Source of the DNA: Candidatus Dormiibacterota bacterium
GTDB lineage: Bacteria > Chloroflexota > Dormibacteria > Aeolococcales > Aeolococcaceae
Direction: 5' to 3'
DNA: 6,418 nt
Assembly: GCA_019234035.1 (NCBI GenBank)
Contig: JAFALX010000218.1
Span: 1-6,418 of the forward strand
This document shows positions 6,330 to 6,418 of the stretch, piece by piece. Below the pieces are notes generated by a model. It saw only the letters and a list, made by a program, of their open reading frames with translations. It ran no database searches and had not been told where the DNA came from. Positions within the stretch are counted from its first letter, which is position 1; every line of letters starts with the position of its first letter. The position numbers were made by a program, and so were the translations under genes.

Positions 6330-6418
6330 TCAGCCTCCCCAGCGAAGGGCAGGGGTGTGCACCGGAGCGTCCCAGAGGCCCGTGAGCCGGTCGTCGAGCT
6401 CCAGTACCGTCAGCGACG
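6330..6418 (-). CDS. dhaK: DhaK: dihydroxyacetone kinase DHA-binding subunit, C-terminal end only
   Basis: Only the last 28 codons are inside the window; the rest lies beyond the right edge. They read SLTVLELDDRLTGLWDAPVH followed by TPALRWGG and TGA. This matches the end of DhaK, where a final strand and the L-D-D-x-L helix lead to W/L-D-A-P-x-x-T-P-A-x-R. The active-site histidine that binds DHA is outside the window, so activity cannot be judged. The stop is seven bases from the GTG of dhaL, and GGGGAGG in the last codons is the ribosome binding site of dhaL. The gene order dhaK-dhaL is the common one for this system. Confidence 0.85.
   Translation of the reverse strand, partial: SLTVLELDDRLTGLWDAPVHTPALRWGG
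6333..6343 (-). promoter_or_regulatory. Ribosome binding site of dhaL inside the dhaK 3' end
   Basis: GGGGAGG within the last codons of dhaK lies 10 nt before the GTG at 6323 and 28 nt before the alternative ATG at 6305. It therefore supports the GTG start and suggests translational coupling of dhaK and dhaL. Confidence 0.6.

Overview
The window is a high-GC bacterial segment with compact gene packing, and every gene except the one at the left edge can be assigned to a family. It carries a translation-factor GTPase gene (typA/bipA), an IclR-type regulator, and a cytoplasmic PEP-dependent dihydroxyacetone (DHA) phosphorylation system: dhaM, ptsH, ptsI, dhaL and the 3' end of dhaK. The lineage cannot be fixed from this window. 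High GC, three GTG starts and genes lacking a Shine-Dalgarno sequence fit groups such as Chloroflexota or Actinomycetota, but this is inference only.

Layout: 1-622 has no intact gene. It holds one short segment (362-490) that reads like the C-terminus of an SRPBCC (cyclase/dehydrase-type) protein, and a perfect 7-bp hairpin at 225-241. typA follows on the + strand (623-2473). An iclR-family gene on the - strand (2511-3299) converges on typA. A 65-bp divergent promoter region (3300-3364) separates it from dhaM-ptsH on the + strand (3365-4004, two overlapping genes). On the - strand, dhaK (partial, 6330-6418), dhaL (5718-6323) and ptsI (3984-5675) form a tight operon that runs toward ptsH. The ptsH and ptsI coding ends overlap tail to tail by 21 nt.

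How the genes work together, from knowledge of the families: PtsI (enzyme I) takes phosphate from PEP and passes it to a histidine of HPr (PtsH). HPr passes it to a histidine of DhaM, and DhaM re-phosphorylates the ADP held by DhaL. DhaL-ATP then phosphorylates DHA bound covalently by DhaK, giving DHA phosphate for glycolysis. The whole relay from PEP to DHA is encoded here, and no membrane EIIB/EIIC component is present. The IclR regulator is a good candidate to control at least the divergent dhaM-ptsH unit.

The most notable points are a one-base frameshift near the 3' end of dhaL (at about 5738-5739) that displaces a conserved C-terminus still readable in another frame; the split, face-to-face arrangement of the DHA phosphorelay; and a -10 element placed so that the iclR-family mRNA would be leaderless.
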